Part shown: in pieces, positions 53,117 to 64,000 of the stretch | How positions within the stretch are numbered: position 1 is the first letter of the stretch | Layout: each line of letters begins with the position of its first letter | Made by a program: the position numbers and the translations under genes | From: an uncultured Prevotellaceae bacterium | GTDB taxonomy: Bacteria > Bacteroidota > Bacteroidia > Bacteroidales > Muribaculaceae | Reading direction: 5' to 3' | Length of the DNA stretch: 64,000 bases | NCBI GenBank assembly: GCA_900318865.1 | Contig: ONMF01000008.1 | Location: forward strand, 1-64,000 | The notes under the pieces: generated by a model | Told to the model about the DNA's origin: nothing | The model's database searches: none | Seen by the model: the letters and a program-made list of their open reading frames with translations, nothing else

Positions 53117-55240
53117 ATGAAGACTGATCCACAACTGGAATTGACGCGCAACATCGGCATCATGGCTCACATCGATGCCGGAAAGACTACTACGTCGGAG
53201 CGCATCCTGTACTACACCGGCCTTACGCACAAGATCGGTGAGGTGCACGATGGTGCCGCCACGATGGACTGGATGGTGCAGGAGCAGGAGCGAGGCATCA
53301 CGATTACCTCGGCTGCCACCACAGCATTCTGGAACTACGACTCGAAGAAATACAAAATCAACCTTATCGACACTCCGGGACACGTCGACTTCACCGTGGA
53401 GGTGGAGCGGTCGCTGCGCGTGCTTGACGGTGCCATCGCCACATTCTGCGCCGTGGGTGGTGTGGAACCGCAGAGCGAAACCGTCTGGCGCCAGGCCGAC
53501 AAGTACAATGTGCCCCGTATCGCCTATGTCAACAAGATGGACCGCGCCGGCGCCAACTTCCTGGAAGTGGCCCGCCAGATGCGCGACATCCTGGGTGCCA
53601 ACCCGTGCCCCATCGAGCTGCCTATTGGCGCCGAGGAGAACTTCAAGGGTGTGGTGGACCTCATCGCGATGAAGGCCCTCTACTGGCACGACGAGACGAT
53701 GGGTGCCGAGTATTCGGTGGAGGACATCCCGGCCGACATGCTCGACGAGGCTGCCGAGTATCGCGACAAGATGCTCGAGACGGTGGCCGAGTTTGACGAT
53801 GAGCTGATGGCTAAGTATTTCGACGACCCCGACACCATCACCACTGCCGACGTGAAGCGCGCCCTGCGCAATGCTACCCTGAAAATGGAGATTGTGCCCA
53901 TGTTGTGCGGCAGCTCATTCAAGAATAAGGGCGTGCAACCGCTGCTCGACGCAGTGTGCGCGTTCCTGCCCAGTCCCGAGGACAACACCGAGGTGACAGG
54001 CCACGACCCCGCCGACCCTGACAAGACGGTGAAGCGTCGGCCCCTGCCCCAGGAGCCCATGTGCGCACTGGTGTTTAAAATCGCCACCGACCCCTATGTG
54101 GGGCGCCTGGTGTTCTTCCGCGTGTATTCCGGACAGATTGAATCGGGCTCTTACGTGTTCAACGCGCGCTCGGGTCGCAAGGAGCGCATCTCGCGCCTGT
54201 TCCAGATGCACTCGAACCACCAGAATCCCATGGAGGTGATTGGGTGCGGCGACATCGGCGCAGGTGTGGGCTTCAAAGATGTGCGCACCGGCGACACGCT
54301 GTGCAGCGAGGATGCACCCATCGTGCTCGAGGCCATGGACTTCCCCGATCCCGTGCTGGGAATCGCCGTGGAGCCCAAGACACAGAACGACCTGGAGCGC
54401 CTGGGCGTGGGCTTGCAGAAACTCTCGGAGGAGGACCCCACCTTCCAAGTGGAAACCAACGAAGAGACCGGCCAAACCATCATCCGCGGCATGGGCGAGC
54501 TTCATTTGGACATCATCATCGACCGTCTGCGCCGTGAGTTCAAGGTGGAGTGCAACCAGGGCCGTCCGCAGGTGTCGTACAAAGAGGCCATCTCGCAGCC
54601 CGTGGAGCTGCGTGAGGTGTTCAAGAAGCAGACCGGCGGTCGTGGCAAGTTTGCCGACATCATCTGCCGTGTGGAACCCGTCGACGACGACTTCGAGGGC
54701 TCGCTGCAATTCATCGACGAGGTGAAAGGCGGCGACATCCCCAAGGAGTTCATCCCGGCCATCCAGAAGGGCTTCCAGAACGCCATGCGCAGCGGTGTGC
54801 TCGCCGGATTCCCCGTCGAGCAGCTGAAGGTCACCGTCATCGACGGCTCGTTCCACCCGGTGGACAGCGACCAACTCTCTTTCGAGCTCTGCGCCATGCA
54901 GGCCTTCCGCAGCGCATGCGTCAAGGCCAAGCCGGTGCTGCTGGAGCCCATCATGAAGGTGGAGGTGGTCACCCCCGAGGAGAGCATGGGCGATGTGATA
55001 GGCGACCTGAACAAGCGCCGCGGGCAAGTGGAGGGCATGGAAAGCAGCCGCAGCGGAGCGCGCATCGTCAAGGCGTCGGCCCCGCTGGCCGAGATGTTCG
55101 GATATGTGACGGCGCTGCGCACCATCACGTCAGGACGCGCCACGAGCACCATGTCGTTCTCGCACTATGCCGAGGTGAGCCGGCCCATCGCCGAGAAAGT
55201 GCTCACCGAGTGCCAGGGACGAGTAGAACTATTGAAATAA
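53117..55240 (+). CDS. fusA: Elongation factor G
   Basis: A 707-residue translational GTPase that moves tRNA and mRNA through the ribosome. The G domain has [16 protein letters not shown] (P-loop), [19 protein letters not shown] and N-K-M-D. All later domains are present up to the end (R-x-x-[16 protein letters not shown]). Its location between rpsG and rpsJ and its full set of motifs make it the housekeeping EF-G. Confidence 0.96.
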   Translation: MKTDPQLELTRNIGIMAHIDAGKTTTSERILYYTGLTHKIGEVHDGAATMDWMVQEQERGITITSAATTAFWNYDSKKYKINLIDTPGHVDFTVEVERSLRVLDGAIATFCAVGGVEPQSETVWRQADKYNVPRIAYVNKMDRAGANFLEVARQMRDILGANPCPIELPIGAEENFKGVVDLIAMKALYWHDETMGAEYSVEDIPADMLDEAAEYRDKMLETVAEFDDELMAKYFDDPDTITTADVKRALRNATLKMEIVPMLCGSSFKNKGVQPLLDAVCAFLPSPEDNTEVTGHDPADPDKTVKRRPLPQEPMCALVFKIATDPYVGRLVFFRVYSGQIESGSYVFNARSGRKERISRLFQMHSNHQNPMEVIGCGDIGAGVGFKDVRTGDTLCSEDAPIVLEAMDFPDPVLGIAVEPKTQNDLERLGVGLQKLSEEDPTFQVETNEETGQTIIRGMGELHLDIIIDRLRREFKVECNQGRPQVSYKEAISQPVELREVFKKQTGGRGKFADIICRVEPVDDDFEGSLQFIDEVKGGDIPKEFIPAIQKGFQNAMRSGVLAGFPVEQLKVTVIDGSFHPVDSDQLSFELCAMQAFRSACVKAKPVLLEPIMKVEVVTPEESMGDVIGDLNKRRGQVEGMESSRSGARIVKASAPLAEMFGYVTALRTITSGRATSTMSFSHYAEVSRPIAEKVLTECQGRVELLK

Positions 55241-55258
55241 ATTTTAAAAACAATAATA

Positions 55259-55564
55259 ATGAACCAGAAAATTAGAATCAAACTGAAATCTTACGATCAC
55301 AGCCTGGTCGACAAGTCGGCCGAGAAGATCGTCAAGACGGTGAAGGCCACCGGTGCAGTGGTGAGCGGCCCGATTCCCCTGCCCACGCACAAGCGCATCT
55401 TCACAGTGAACCGTTCGACTTTTGTCAACAAAAAGTCTCGTGAGCAATTCCAGCTGTCGGCTTTCAAGCGCCTCATCGACATCTACAGCAGCACGGCCAA
55501 GACCGTGGACGCACTGATGAAGCTTGAGCTGCCCAGCGGCGTTGAAGTAGAGATCAAGGTGTAA
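55259..55564 (+). CDS. rpsJ: 30S ribosomal protein S10
   Basis: A 101-residue S10 (NusE), also an anti-termination partner. [11 protein letters not shown] and the [14 protein letters not shown] loop are typical. It opens the S10 part of the cluster, 18 bases after fusA. Confidence 0.96.
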   Translation: MNQKIRIKLKSYDHSLVDKSAEKIVKTVKATGAVVSGPIPLPTHKRIFTVNRSTFVNKKSREQFQLSAFKRLIDIYSSTAKTVDALMKLELPSGVEVEIKV

Positions 55565-55627
55565 TAACCGCCACAACAAACAAAGAAAGAAAATCAAACA
55601 ACGTGTTAATTAAAAAATTTTAGAGAA

Positions 55628-56245
55628 ATGCCAGGATTAATTGGAAAGAAAATCGGAATGACATCCGTGTTCAGTGCCGACGGCAAGAACGTGCCGTGCA
55701 CTGTTATCGAAGTAGGTCCTTGTGTCGTTACTCAGGTGAAAACTGTCGAGACCGACGGTTACGAGGCTTTGCAGCTGGGCTTTGTCGAGAAGAAAGACAA
55801 GCACACCACCAAGCCCGAGGCCGGTCACTTCAAGAAAGCCGGTGTGGCGCCGCAACGATTCTTGGCCGAGTTCAAAGGATTTGATGGTGACCACAAGGCT
55901 GGCGACACCATCACCGTGGACCTGTTCAACGACGTGGAGTTTGTCGATGTGCAGGGAACCTCGAAGGGTAAAGGCTTCCAGGGTGTGGTGAAACGCCACG
56001 GCTTCGGAGGCGTAGGGCAAAAGACCCATGGCCAGGACGACCGCCTGCGCGCACCGGGTTCAATCGGTGCCTGCTCGTATCCCGCAAAGGTGTTCAAGGG
56101 CATGCGCATGGCCGGACAGATGGGCAACCAGCGCTGCACCGTCCAAAACCTTCAAGTGATTAAGATTTTGCCCGAGAACAACCTGCTTGTGGTCAAGGGG
56201 TCGGTTCCGGGTTGCAAAGGTTCAATCGTAATAATTGAGAAGTAA
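55628..56245 (+). CDS. rplC: 50S ribosomal protein L3
   Basis: A 205-residue 23S-binding protein near the peptidyl-transferase centre. [10 protein letters not shown] starts the protein, and the extended loop has [14 protein letters not shown] and M-A-G-Q-M-G. A 63-base spacer precedes it. Its TAA overlaps the rplD ATG by one base. Confidence 0.96.
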   Translation: MPGLIGKKIGMTSVFSADGKNVPCTVIEVGPCVVTQVKTVETDGYEALQLGFVEKKDKHTTKPEAGHFKKAGVAPQRFLAEFKGFDGDHKAGDTITVDLFNDVEFVDVQGTSKGKGFQGVVKRHGFGGVGQKTHGQDDRLRAPGSIGACSYPAKVFKGMRMAGQMGNQRCTVQNLQVIKILPENNLLVVKGSVPGCKGSIVIIEK

Positions 56246-56871
56246 TGGAACTCGCAGTATATAACATCAAGGGTGAGGACACCGGTCGCAAGGTGACCCT
56301 GAACGACGAGATTTTTGCCATCGCTGAGCCCAGCGAGCACGCAGTCTATCTCGATGTGAAGCAATTCTTGGCCAATCAGCGCCAAGGCACCCACAAGGCG
56401 AAAGAGAGAAGTGAAATCGCAGGCTCCACCAAGAAGCTGGGTCGCCAGAAGGGCGGCGGCGGCGCACGTCATGGCGACATCAACTCGCCGGTGCTCGTCG
56501 GTGGTGGCCGCGTGTTCGGTCCGCGTCCCCGCGACTATCGCTTCAAGCTCAACAAGAAGGTTAAGGCTCTGGCCCGCCGCTCGGCTCTCACCTTCAAGGC
56601 TATGAACAACCAGATTATGATTGTCGAAGACTTCACTTTCGACGCTCCGAAAACTAAAGATTTCGTAAACTTTACTAAAAATCTTAAACTTTTCGGTCAA
56701 AAGATACTCTTGGTTTTACCAGGTCAGAATAAAAATGTATTTTTGTCGGCTCGTAACTTGCCCGAGGCAAGAATCATTACTGCCAGCGATGTTTGCACCT
56801 ACCGCATCCTTGACAACAAGATGCTGGTGATCACCGAGGGCAGTGTTGACGTGCTCAATAATTTAAAGTAA
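56245..56871 (+). CDS. rplD: 50S ribosomal protein L4
   Basis: A 208-residue exit-tunnel protein. The tunnel loop with [19 protein letters not shown] is intact. Part of the gene (about 56640-56745) uses AT-rich codons such as TTA, ATA, GTA and CCA that are rare elsewhere in this cluster, and contains a chance-or-real TATTTTTG box at 56738-56745. Confidence 0.95.
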   Translation: MELAVYNIKGEDTGRKVTLNDEIFAIAEPSEHAVYLDVKQFLANQRQGTHKAKERSEIAGSTKKLGRQKGGGGARHGDINSPVLVGGGRVFGPRPRDYRFKLNKKVKALARRSALTFKAMNNQIMIVEDFTFDAPKTKDFVNFTKNLKLFGQKILLVLPGQNKNVFLSARNLPEARIITASDVCTYRILDNKMLVITEGSVDVLNNLK

Positions 56872-56874
56872 AAA

Positions 56875-56882
56875 AAGGAGGT
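56875..56882 (+). promoter_or_regulatory. Perfect Shine-Dalgarno site before rplW
   Basis: AAGGAGGT, 7 bases before the ATG at 56890, in the short spacer after rplD. Such a match is unusual among the A-rich start regions of the other genes here. Confidence 0.65.
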
Positions 56883-56889
56883 AACAACA

Positions 56890-57180
56890 ATGACAATTCA
56901 AATCATCCCTGTCGTGACCGAGAAGGCCACTGCCGTGAGCGAGAAGAACAATCGCTACACGTTCAAGGTATCTCCTGAGGCCAACAAGTTCCAGATCAAG
57001 GACGCCGTTGAGAAAATGTACGAGGTCAAGGTGGTTGGCGTGAGCACCATGAACTACGATGGCAAGAAGAAGCAGCGCTACACCCGCACGGGGTTGCTGC
57101 GCGGCAAGGTGGCTGCCTTCAAGAAGGCGGTTGTGACCCTGGCCGAAGGACAAACGATTGATTTTTATAGCAATATTTAA
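56890..57180 (+). CDS. rplW: 50S ribosomal protein L23
   Basis: A 96-residue protein at the tunnel exit, docking site for trigger factor and SRP. P-V-V-T-E-K-A-T at the start and V-K-V-V-G-V-S-T-M-N-Y are typical. Unlike most genes in this window it is preceded by a perfect Shine-Dalgarno sequence. Confidence 0.95.
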   Translation: MTIQIIPVVTEKATAVSEKNNRYTFKVSPEANKFQIKDAVEKMYEVKVVGVSTMNYDGKKKQRYTRTGLLRGKVAAFKKAVVTLAEGQTIDFYSNI

Positions 57181-57189
57181 TAATTAGAA

Positions 57190-58014
<825 letters not shown>

Positions 58015-58036
58015 TTTGATTTAGAATGTTAACACT

Positions 58037-58303
58037 ATGAGTCGTTCATTAAAAAAAGGCCCTTATATCAGCGTGAAACTGGAAAAGAAGGTCGATGCCA
58101 TGAATGAGAGCGGAAAGAAGTCGGTGATCAAGACCTGGTCGAGAGCATCGATGATTTCGCCCGACTTTGTGGGCCACACCTTCGCAGTGCACAATGGCAA
58201 CAAGTTCATTCCCGTGTATGTTACCGAGAACATGGTAGGTCACAAGCTGGGTGAGTTCGCACCCACGCGCACCTTCCGCGGACACAGCGGCAACAACAAG
58301 TAA
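58037..58303 (+). CDS. rpsS: 30S ribosomal protein S19
   Basis: An 88-residue head protein. R-S-L-K-K-G-P-Y-I and the C-terminal [10 protein letters not shown] are the family marks. The stretch of 48 bases before rplV has no signal that I recognise. Confidence 0.96.
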   Translation: MSRSLKKGPYISVKLEKKVDAMNESGKKSVIKTWSRASMISPDFVGHTFAVHNGNKFIPVYVTENMVGHKLGEFAPTRTFRGHSGNNK

Positions 58304-58351
58304 TCAGGGCCCGGGATTTAACGTAATTTGATTTAAAAGAAATTCAATACA

Positions 58352-58762
58352 ATGGGTAATAGAAAGAAAAAATCAGCTGAACTGATGAAGGAGGCACGCA
58401 AGAGCCAGTCGTTCGCCAAGCTGCGCAATATCCCCAGCAGCCCGCGCAAGATGCGCCTCGTGGCCGACATGGTGCGCGGCAAAGAAGTCTTCAAGGCTCT
58501 CGGACTCCTCCATTTCTCCAACAAGCAAGCTGCTGCCGATATTGAAAAGCTGCTCAAGTCGGCCATCTCTAACTGGGAACAGAAGAATGGCAAGAAGGCT
58601 GAGTCGGGCGAGCTCTACATCAAGACCATCTTTGTCGATGCAGCCCCGATGTTGAAACGCCTCCGTCCGGCACCCCAAGGCCGTGGCTACAGAATTCGCA
58701 AACGCTCCAACCACGTGACATTGTTCGTGGACACTATTAACACTAACGAAAAAGACGCATAA
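58352..58762 (+). CDS. rplV: 50S ribosomal protein L22
   Basis: A 136-residue protein that lines the exit tunnel. [14 protein letters not shown] and the beta-hairpin tip [11 protein letters not shown] are intact, with no macrolide-resistance deletion visible. The N-terminal extension ([10 protein letters not shown]) is common in this phylum. Confidence 0.95.
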   Translation: MGNRKKKSAELMKEARKSQSFAKLRNIPSSPRKMRLVADMVRGKEVFKALGLLHFSNKQAAADIEKLLKSAISNWEQKNGKKAESGELYIKTIFVDAAPMLKRLRPAPQGRGYRIRKRSNHVTLFVDTINTNEKDA

Positions 58763-58768
58763 ACAGAT

Positions 58769-59497
58769 ATGGGACAGAAAGTTAATCCAATCAGCAACCG
58801 TCTGGGAATCATCCGCGGTTGGGACTCCAACTGGTACGGCGGCAGCAACTATGGCGACACTTTGCTGGAAGACAGCAAAATCCGCAAGTATCTGAATGTG
58901 CGCCTTGCTAAGGCCAGTGTGTCGCGCATCGTGATCGAGCGCACGCTCAAGTTGGTCACCATCACCATCTGCACTGCCCGCCCCGGTATCATCATCGGCA
59001 AGGGTGGCCAGGATGTGGACAAGCTCAAGGAAGAGCTCAAGAAACTCACCGACAAGGATGTTCAGATCAACATCTACGAGGTGAAGCGTCCCGAGCTCGA
59101 CGCTGAAATCGTGGCAAGCAACATCGCCCGCCAGATTGAGGGCAAGATTGCCTATCGCCGCGCCGTGAAGATGGCCGTGGCATCGACCATGCGAATGGGT
59201 GCCGAGGGCATCAAGGTGCAGGTGAGCGGACGTCTGAACGGCGCCGAGATGGCCCGCAGCGAGATGTTCAAGGAAGGCCGTACGCCGCTTCACACGCTGC
59301 GTGCCGACATCGACTACGCTCTGGTTCCCGCCCTGACCAAGGTGGGCCTGATCGGAGTGAAGGTCTGGATCTGCCGCGGTGAGGTCTATGGCAAGAAGGA
59401 TCTTGCCCCCAACTTCACCAACAACGCCGGCGAGCGTCGCCCCAGCGGTGGCAGCCGTCGCGGTGGCGGTTTCCGCAAGAAAAACAACAATCGTTAA
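58769..59497 (+). CDS. rpsC: 30S ribosomal protein S3
   Basis: A 242-residue protein of the mRNA entry channel with a KH domain. G-Q-K-V-N-P start, the KH loop I-I-I-G-K-G-G-Q and [19 protein letters not shown] are typical. A Gly/Arg-rich tail ends the protein. Confidence 0.96.
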   Translation: MGQKVNPISNRLGIIRGWDSNWYGGSNYGDTLLEDSKIRKYLNVRLAKASVSRIVIERTLKLVTITICTARPGIIIGKGGQDVDKLKEELKKLTDKDVQINIYEVKRPELDAEIVASNIARQIEGKIAYRRAVKMAVASTMRMGAEGIKVQVSGRLNGAEMARSEMFKEGRTPLHTLRADIDYALVPALTKVGLIGVKVWICRGEVYGKKDLAPNFTNNAGERRPSGGSRRGGGFRKKNNNR

Positions 59498-59526
59498 ACA
59501 ATCGTTTTTAACACTACACTACAACA

Positions 59527-59958
59527 ATGTTACAACCTAAGAGATTAAGATACAGAAGACCTTCTGACGGACATCCCCGGCAGTACAGCAAGCGCGGCAA
59601 CCAGCTGGCCTTTGGCTCGTTTGGCATCAAGACGCTTGAGTCGAAGTGGATCACCGCCCGCCAGATCGAGGCTGCCCGTGTGGCCGTGACGCGCTACATG
59701 CAGCGTGAAGGTCAGATTTGGCTTCGCATATTCCCCGACAAGCCCTACACCCGCAAGCCTGCCGATGTCCGTATGGGTAAAGGTAAAGGTGACGTGGCCG
59801 GTTATGTCGCTCCCGTTCATCCCGGACGCATCCTCATCGAGGTCGACGGCGTCAGCTACGACATCGCCAAGGAAGCTCTGCGCCTGGCTGCCCAGAAGTT
59901 GCCGGTTATCACCAAGTTTGTGGTCCGTCGTGACTATGATCCCGAGCAGAATGTGTAA
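59527..59958 (+). CDS. rplP: 50S ribosomal protein L16
   Basis: A 143-residue protein at the tRNA-binding face of the large subunit. M-L-Q-P-K-R start, F-G-S-F-G-I-K-T-L, the [12 protein letters not shown] and R-M-G-K-G-K-G segments match the family. Confidence 0.96.
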   Translation: MLQPKRLRYRRPSDGHPRQYSKRGNQLAFGSFGIKTLESKWITARQIEAARVAVTRYMQREGQIWLRIFPDKPYTRKPADVRMGKGKGDVAGYVAPVHPGRILIEVDGVSYDIAKEALRLAAQKLPVITKFVVRRDYDPEQNV

Positions 59959-59983
59959 TTTTTAATGTATCAGAGAAGAGACT

Positions 59984-60184
59984 ATGAAGAAGGAAAATAT
60001 CAAAGAACTGACCGATAAGGAATTGCTCGACCGCCTCGATGCCGCCGAGAAGGCCTACGCTCAGGAGAAAATCCAGCACGCCATCTCTCCGCTCGATAAT
60101 CCTGCAAAGATTACACTCGACCGGAAACTGATTGCTCGCATCAAAACCGAGATCCGTGCACGCGAACTGAAAATTAACAAATAA
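59984..60184 (+). CDS. rpmC: 50S ribosomal protein L29
   Basis: A 66-residue two-helix protein near the tunnel exit. It is recognised by its size, the E-L-T-D-K-E-L-L start, [15 protein letters not shown] at the end, and its place between rplP and rpsQ. Confidence 0.93.
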   Translation: MKKENIKELTDKELLDRLDAAEKAYAQEKIQHAISPLDNPAKITLDRKLIARIKTEIRARELKINK

Positions 60185-60198
60185 TCCCAACCCACACT

Positions 60199-60456
60199 AT
60201 GGAGAAAAGAAATTTAAGAAAAGAGAGAATTGGGGTTGTTTCCAGCAACAAGGGTGACAAGACCATCACTGTGACTATCAAGTGGAAGGAGAAACACCCA
60301 ATCTATGGCAAGTTTGTCAACAAGACAAAGAAGTACCACGCTCACGACGAGAAGAATGAGTGCAACATTGGCGACACCGTGAGGCTCATGGAAACCCGTC
60401 CGCTGAGTAAGACCAAGAGATGGAGATTAGTTGAAATCATCGAAAAAGCGAAGTAA
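60199..60456 (+). CDS. rpsQ: 30S ribosomal protein S17
   Basis: An 85-residue OB-fold protein. [11 protein letters not shown], the D-K-T-I-T-V-T-I stretch, H-P-I-Y-G-K-F and [13 protein letters not shown] are typical. Confidence 0.95.
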   Translation: MEKRNLRKERIGVVSSNKGDKTITVTIKWKEKHPIYGKFVNKTKKYHAHDEKNECNIGDTVRLMETRPLSKTKRWRLVEIIEKAK

Positions 60457-60465
60457 TTAAGAGTT

Positions 60466-60831
60466 ATGATACAGACTGAAAGCAGATTGACCGTGGCCGA
60501 CAACAGCGGGGCAAAAGAAGTGCTCTGCATCCGCGTGCTCGGCGGAACAGGCCGCCGCTACGCCACCGTTGGCGATATTATCGTGGTCACCGTCAAGAAC
60601 GCCATTCCGGCATCGGAGGTGAAGAAAGGAACCGTCTCGAGAGCGGTGGTGGTTCGCACCAAGAAGGAAATCCGTCGTGCCGACGGATCGTATATTCGTT
60701 TCGACGACAACGCATGCGTGCTGCTCACCAACGCCGGCGAGCTGCGCGGAACGCGTATCTTCGGCCCTGTGGCACGTGAGCTCAGAGCAACCAACATGAA
60801 AATCGTTTCTCTCGCTCCCGAAGTTCTTTAA
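60466..60831 (+). CDS. rplN: 50S ribosomal protein L14
   Basis: A 121-residue protein at the subunit interface. [17 protein letters not shown] is the family start, and [13 protein letters not shown] lies near the end. Confidence 0.97.
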   Translation: MIQTESRLTVADNSGAKEVLCIRVLGGTGRRYATVGDIIVVTVKNAIPASEVKKGTVSRAVVVRTKKEIRRADGSYIRFDDNACVLLTNAGELRGTRIFGPVARELRATNMKIVSLAPEVL

Positions 60832-60858
60832 TCAATTTAAATGTAATAAACTGAAATA

Positions 60859-61188
60859 ATGGCTAAGTTACACATTAAGAAAGGTGACACCGTCTATGTG
60901 CTCGCTGGAGACGACAAGGGCAAGACCGGCCGTGTGCTCCAAGTCCTGGCCAAGGAAGGACGAGCAATCGTGGAAGGCGTCAACATGGTGAAGAAAAGCA
61001 CCAAGCCCACCGCCCAGCATCCGCAAGGCGGCATCATCGAGAAAGAGGCCCCCATCCACTTGAGCAACATCAACGTCGTGGACCCCAAGAGCGGCAAGAC
61101 TCCGCGTCCCACTCGCGTTGGCTTTAAGAAGGGCGAGGACGGCAAGACCATTCGTTATTCTAAAAAATCAGGAGAGGAGATCAAGTAA
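60859..61188 (+). CDS. rplX: 50S ribosomal protein L24
   Basis: A 109-residue KOW-domain protein that starts 50S assembly. [17 protein letters not shown] is the KOW motif, then [10 protein letters not shown]. Its last codons (S-G-E-E-I-K) include GGAGAGGAG, a possible ribosome site for rplE, and its TAA overlaps the rplE ATG by one base. Confidence 0.95.
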   Translation: MAKLHIKKGDTVYVLAGDDKGKTGRVLQVLAKEGRAIVEGVNMVKKSTKPTAQHPQGGIIEKEAPIHLSNINVVDPKSGKTPRPTRVGFKKGEDGKTIRYSKKSGEEIK

Positions 61189-61727
61189 TGACAACGCTCA
61201 AGAAACAATACGAAGAGAAAATCGCACCGGCCCTGATGAAGCAATTCAACTACAGCTCGCCGATGCAGATTCCGCGTTTGGTCAAGATTGTCCTCAACGA
61301 GGGCCTTGGCGACGCAACGCAAGACAAGAAAATCATCGAAACCGCTATCAACGAGCTCACCGCCATCTCGGGCCAGAAAGCCGTGCAGACACTCTCGAAG
61401 AAGGACATCTCCAACTTCAAGGTGCGCAAGAAGATGCCTATCGGCGCACGTGTGACGCTGCGTCGTGATCGCATGTACGAGTTCATGGAGCGTTTCATCC
61501 GCATCGCCCTGCCGCGTATCCGCGACTTCAAGGGCATCGAAGGCAAGCTCGACGGCCGTGGCAACTACACCGTGGGTGTCACCGAGCAGATTATCTTCCC
61601 GGAAATCAACATCGACTCGGTCACCAAGATGACGGGTATGAACATCACGTTCGTCACCACCGCCAAGACCGACGAGGAGGGATACGCACTGCTCAAGGAA
61701 TTCGGACTACCGTTTAAGAACAAATAA
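61188..61727 (+). CDS. rplE: 50S ribosomal protein L5
   Basis: A 179-residue 5S rRNA-binding protein. [21 protein letters not shown]-x-x-K and the C-terminal [14 protein letters not shown] are family features. Confidence 0.96.
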   Translation: MTTLKKQYEEKIAPALMKQFNYSSPMQIPRLVKIVLNEGLGDATQDKKIIETAINELTAISGQKAVQTLSKKDISNFKVRKKMPIGARVTLRRDRMYEFMERFIRIALPRIRDFKGIEGKLDGRGNYTVGVTEQIIFPEINIDSVTKMTGMNITFVTTAKTDEEGYALLKEFGLPFKNK

Positions 61728-61746
61728 ACACTAACCAAACAATCGT

Positions 61747-62016
61747 ATGGCAAAAGAATCAATGAAAGCTCGCGAGGCCAAGCGTCAGCGCCTCGTTGCC
61801 AAGTATGCCGCCAAACGTGCGCAGCTCAAGAAAGAGGGCAATTATGAAGCGCTCCAGGCTCTGCCCCACAACGCCTCGCCCGTGCGTCTGCACAACCGCT
61901 GCAAGCTCTCGGGCCGTCCCAAGGGCTACATGCGTCAGTTCGGCATCTCGCGCATCGATTTCCGCGAACTGGCTTCGGCTGGACTGATCCCCGGCGTGAG
62001 AAAGGCAAGCTGGTGA
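61747..62016 (+). CDS. rpsN: 30S ribosomal protein S14 (zinc-independent form)
   Basis: An 89-residue long-form S14. It keeps [21 protein letters not shown] and the end I-P-G-V-R-K-A-S-W. Only one Cys is present, so it is not the short zinc-ribbon form. A 138-base spacer follows, the largest break in this part of the cluster. Confidence 0.96.
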   Translation: MAKESMKAREAKRQRLVAKYAAKRAQLKKEGNYEALQALPHNASPVRLHNRCKLSGRPKGYMRQFGISRIDFRELASAGLIPGVRKASW

Positions 62017-62154
62017 CCCTTGTGCCGCCACCTGCCGGCATGACCAAGCCGGTATCGAGCAAAAACAACCAAACAAACACTATTTTTAAATATTGTTCGG
62101 ACGCACAACGTCAAAAAGCCGTGAGTTCCGAATCAATTTAAACAAAAAACTATA
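62017..62154 (+). other. Unusual 138-base spacer between rpsN and rpsH
   Basis: No gene fits here. It contains CCGGC/GCCGG with an 8-base loop (62035-62052) and an AT-rich second half leading to the rpsH start. There is no TAnnTTTG box. A processed or regulatory mRNA segment is possible; all other spacers from rpsJ on are at most 63 bases. Confidence 0.4.
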
Positions 62155-62553
62155 ATGACTGATCCAATTGCAGATTATTTGACAAGATTGAGGAATGCGA
62201 TCAAGGCACAGCACCGTGTTGTTGAAATCCCTTCTTCGAAACTCAAGAAAGAGATTACCAAGATTCTCTTTGAACAGGGCTACATCCTGAACTACAAGTT
62301 CGTGGAGGATGGTACTCCGGCTGGAGCCATCAAGATTGCTCTGAAGTATGACAACGTGGACCACGTGAGCGCCATCAAGTGCCTCACTCGCGTGTCTCGT
62401 CCGGGACTTCGTCAGTACACCGGCTACAAGGACATGCCCCGCGTGCTCAACGGACTGGGTATTGCCATCGTTTCCACTTCCAAGGGCGTGATGACCAACA
62501 AGCAGGCCAAGGAAGAGAAAATCGGTGGAGAAGTTTTGTGTTACGTTTATTAA
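62155..62553 (+). CDS. rpsH: 30S ribosomal protein S8
   Basis: A 132-residue primary 16S-binding protein. D-P-I-A-D-Y-L-T-R-L-R-N-A start and the C-terminal G-I-A-I-V-S-T-S-K-G-V-M-T, then G-G-E-V-L-C-Y-V, are typical. Confidence 0.96.
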   Translation: MTDPIADYLTRLRNAIKAQHRVVEIPSSKLKKEITKILFEQGYILNYKFVEDGTPAGAIKIALKYDNVDHVSAIKCLTRVSRPGLRQYTGYKDMPRVLNGLGIAIVSTSKGVMTNKQAKEEKIGGEVLCYVY

Positions 62554-62557
62554 ACAT

Positions 62558-62563
62558 GGAGGG
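62558..62563 (+). promoter_or_regulatory. Shine-Dalgarno-like site before rplF
   Basis: GGAGGG, 8 bases before the ATG at 62572, in the 18-base spacer after rpsH. It is one of only three such sites that I noticed in the window. Confidence 0.5.
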
Positions 62564-62571
62564 TAAAGATT

Positions 62572-63126
62572 ATGTCAAGAATAGGTAAATTGCCCATTGA
62601 GTTACCCGCAGGCGTAACCGTAGAACTGAAAGACAATGTGCTCACCGTGAAGGGTCCCAAAGGGGAGCTCAAGCAGAACATCAACCCCAACATCAAGGTG
62701 GAGGTCGAGGGAAACCAGATTAAGGTTTCGCGTCCCGACGACGAGCGTGAGTCGCGTGCCCAGCACGGCTTGTACCGCGCCCTGATTCACAACATGGTGG
62801 TGGGTGTGAGCACCGGATTCAAGAAAGAAATGGAAATCGTGGGTGTGGGTTACCGTGCCACCAGCAACGGCCAAGTGCTGGAGCTGGCTCTGGGTTATTC
62901 GCACGCCATCTATCTGAAAATGCCGCCCGAAGTGAAGGTCGAGGCCAAGAGTGAGCGTAACAAGAACCCGCTCATCACGCTCGAGTCGTGCGACAAGCAG
63001 CTTCTGGGTCAAATATGCGCCAAGATACGTTCGTTCCGCAAGCCGGAGCCGTACAAGGGCAAGGGTGTTAAGTTTGTGGGCGAGGTGATTCGCCGCAAGT
63101 CTGGTAAAACGGCAGCAGCCAAATAA
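62572..63126 (+). CDS. rplF: 50S ribosomal protein L6
   Basis: A 184-residue protein near the factor-binding site. S-R-I-G-K-L-P-I start, V-K-G-P-K-G-E-L, G-V-G-Y-R-A and the end P-E-P-Y-K-G-K-G-V-K-F match the family. Confidence 0.96.
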   Translation: MSRIGKLPIELPAGVTVELKDNVLTVKGPKGELKQNINPNIKVEVEGNQIKVSRPDDERESRAQHGLYRALIHNMVVGVSTGFKKEMEIVGVGYRATSNGQVLELALGYSHAIYLKMPPEVKVEAKSERNKNPLITLESCDKQLLGQICAKIRSFRKPEPYKGKGVKFVGEVIRRKSGKTAAAK

Positions 63127-63141
63127 TAACAACCGTACATC

Positions 63142-63483
63142 ATGATATCGAAAACTGAACGTCGTAATAAAATCAAGGCACGCATCCGTGGTCGCATCAG
63201 TGGCACAGCCCAGCGCCCCCGTCTGTGTGTGTTCCGTAGCAACAAGCAAATTTATGCCCAGGTCATCGACGACCTCGCCGGCAACACACTGGTCTCAGCT
63301 TCTTCCAAGGGCCTGACCGAGGGTACCAAGAGCGAGATTGCCGCGCAAGTGGGAGAGGCAGTAGCCAAGAAGGCCATCGAGGCCGGCATCACTACTGTGG
63401 TCTTCGACCGCAACGGTTTCTTGTTCCATGGCAGAGTTAAATCATTGGCTGACGGCGCCCGTAAAGGCGGACTTAAATTTTAA
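63142..63483 (+). CDS. rplR: 50S ribosomal protein L18
   Basis: A 113-residue 5S rRNA-binding protein. [20 protein letters not shown] and the end [12 protein letters not shown] are typical. It lies 6 bases before rpsE. Confidence 0.96.
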   Translation: MISKTERRNKIKARIRGRISGTAQRPRLCVFRSNKQIYAQVIDDLAGNTLVSASSKGLTEGTKSEIAAQVGEAVAKKAIEAGITTVVFDRNGFLFHGRVKSLADGARKGGLKF

Positions 63484-63489
63484 TAAATC

Positions 63490-64000
63490 ATGGTTAAGAA
63501 GAATAATAGAGTCAAAATATCAAGTGATATTGAACTGAAGGACCGTCTGGTGGCAATCAACCGCACCACCAAGGTCACCAAGGGTGGACGCACTTTCACC
63601 TTTGCAGCTATCGTGGTCGTTGGCGACGGAAACGGAGTCATCGGTTACGGACTAGGTAAGGCCAATGAGGTGACCACAGCCATCGCCAAGGGCGTGGAAG
63701 TGGCCAAGAAGAACCTCATGAAGGTGCCCGTGCACAAAGGCACCATTCCTCACGAGCAGGTCGCCAAGTTCGGCGGTTCGCGTGTGTTTATGAAGCCTGC
63801 CACTCCGGGTACGGGTGTGAAGGCCGGTGGCGCTATGCGTGCCGTGTTTGAGAGCATCGGTGTGACCGATGTGATTTGCAAGTCGAAAGGTTCGAGCAAC
63901 CCCCACAACCTGGTGAAGGCCACTTTGGCCGGCCTGAGCGAGATGCGCAGCCCGGTGGAGATTGCGCACTATCGTGGCGTGACGCTCGACAAGGTGTTCA
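63490..64000 (+). CDS. rpsE: 30S ribosomal protein S5 (partial, cut by window end)
   Basis: The first 170 codons of S5 are read from the ATG at 63490 and the frame stays open at the window edge, so only the last few residues are missing. The S5 domain start ([14 protein letters not shown]), [17 protein letters not shown] and [12 protein letters not shown] are clear. It continues the spc operon. Confidence 0.95.
   Translation, partial: MVKKNNRVKISSDIELKDRLVAINRTTKVTKGGRTFTFAAIVVVGDGNGVIGYGLGKANEVTTAIAKGVEVAKKNLMKVPVHKGTIPHEQVAKFGGSRVFMKPATPGTGVKAGGAMRAVFESIGVTDVICKSKGSSNPHNLVKATLAGLSEMRSPVEIAHYRGVTLDKVF

Overview
The window is chromosomal DNA from a member of the Bacteroidota, most likely order Bacteroidales. 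The evidence is the fused NuoCD with no nuoEFG, an ATP synthase operon that starts with beta and epsilon, family-typical proteins (DUF4292 lipoprotein, GlmU-like protein, BspA-type LRR protein, paired rhomboids), and promoters of the TTTG-N19/20-TAnnTTTG type used by this phylum. The GC-rich coding bias and the secreted proteins ending in a shared Y-x-N-x-A-G...G-V-N-I tail suggest a Muribaculaceae-like gut lineage; the family assignment is inference. I saw no tRNA, rRNA, CRISPR array, intact insertion sequence, prophage or integrative element.

Layout. 1-1490: a secreted two-repeat protein with its own promoter and terminator. 1593-18917: one very long apparent transcription unit in which the whole ATP synthase operon (atpD-C-B-E-F-H-A-G) lies inside the complex I operon (nuoA-B-CD-H // nuoI-J-K-L-M-N). 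There is a structured leader in front, a strong terminator behind, and no recognisable promoter or terminator at either junction. 19087-23367: a 1407-residue secreted repeat protein with a starch-binding-like (CBM26-like) module. 23443-28548: dut, a TPR protein, a DUF4292 lipoprotein and two glycosyltransferases. 28549-34770: minus-strand genes for a thioredoxin-fold lipoprotein without its redox cysteines, an M3 peptidase, an EEP-family hydrolase and two overlapping rhomboid proteases. 34852-39203: HU protein and a BspA-like LRR/Big_2 secreted protein. 39280-43409: type IIA topoisomerase subunit B, coaD and an S41 protease in an overlapping operon. 43414-51781: MATE transporter, tRNA-dihydrouridine synthase, acyl-CoA ligase, prfB, asd, a GlmU-like protein and rfbC. 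51892-64000: the str/S10/spc ribosomal protein operons from rpsL into rpsE, which is cut by the window end.

How the genes work together. The nuo-atp supercluster encodes both the main proton-translocating dehydrogenase membrane machinery and the enzyme that uses the gradient, so co-transcription would tie their synthesis together. The ribosomal block is standard in content and order. The three secreted proteins with the common tail are unrelated in their N-terminal parts (two-repeat domain, CBM-like repeats, LRR/Big), which points to a shared export or anchoring signal. The nested nuo/atp arrangement, the tail family and a few atypical Shine-Dalgarno sites and codon-use patches are the points most worth a second look. 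I do not see a clearly new defence or biosynthetic system.
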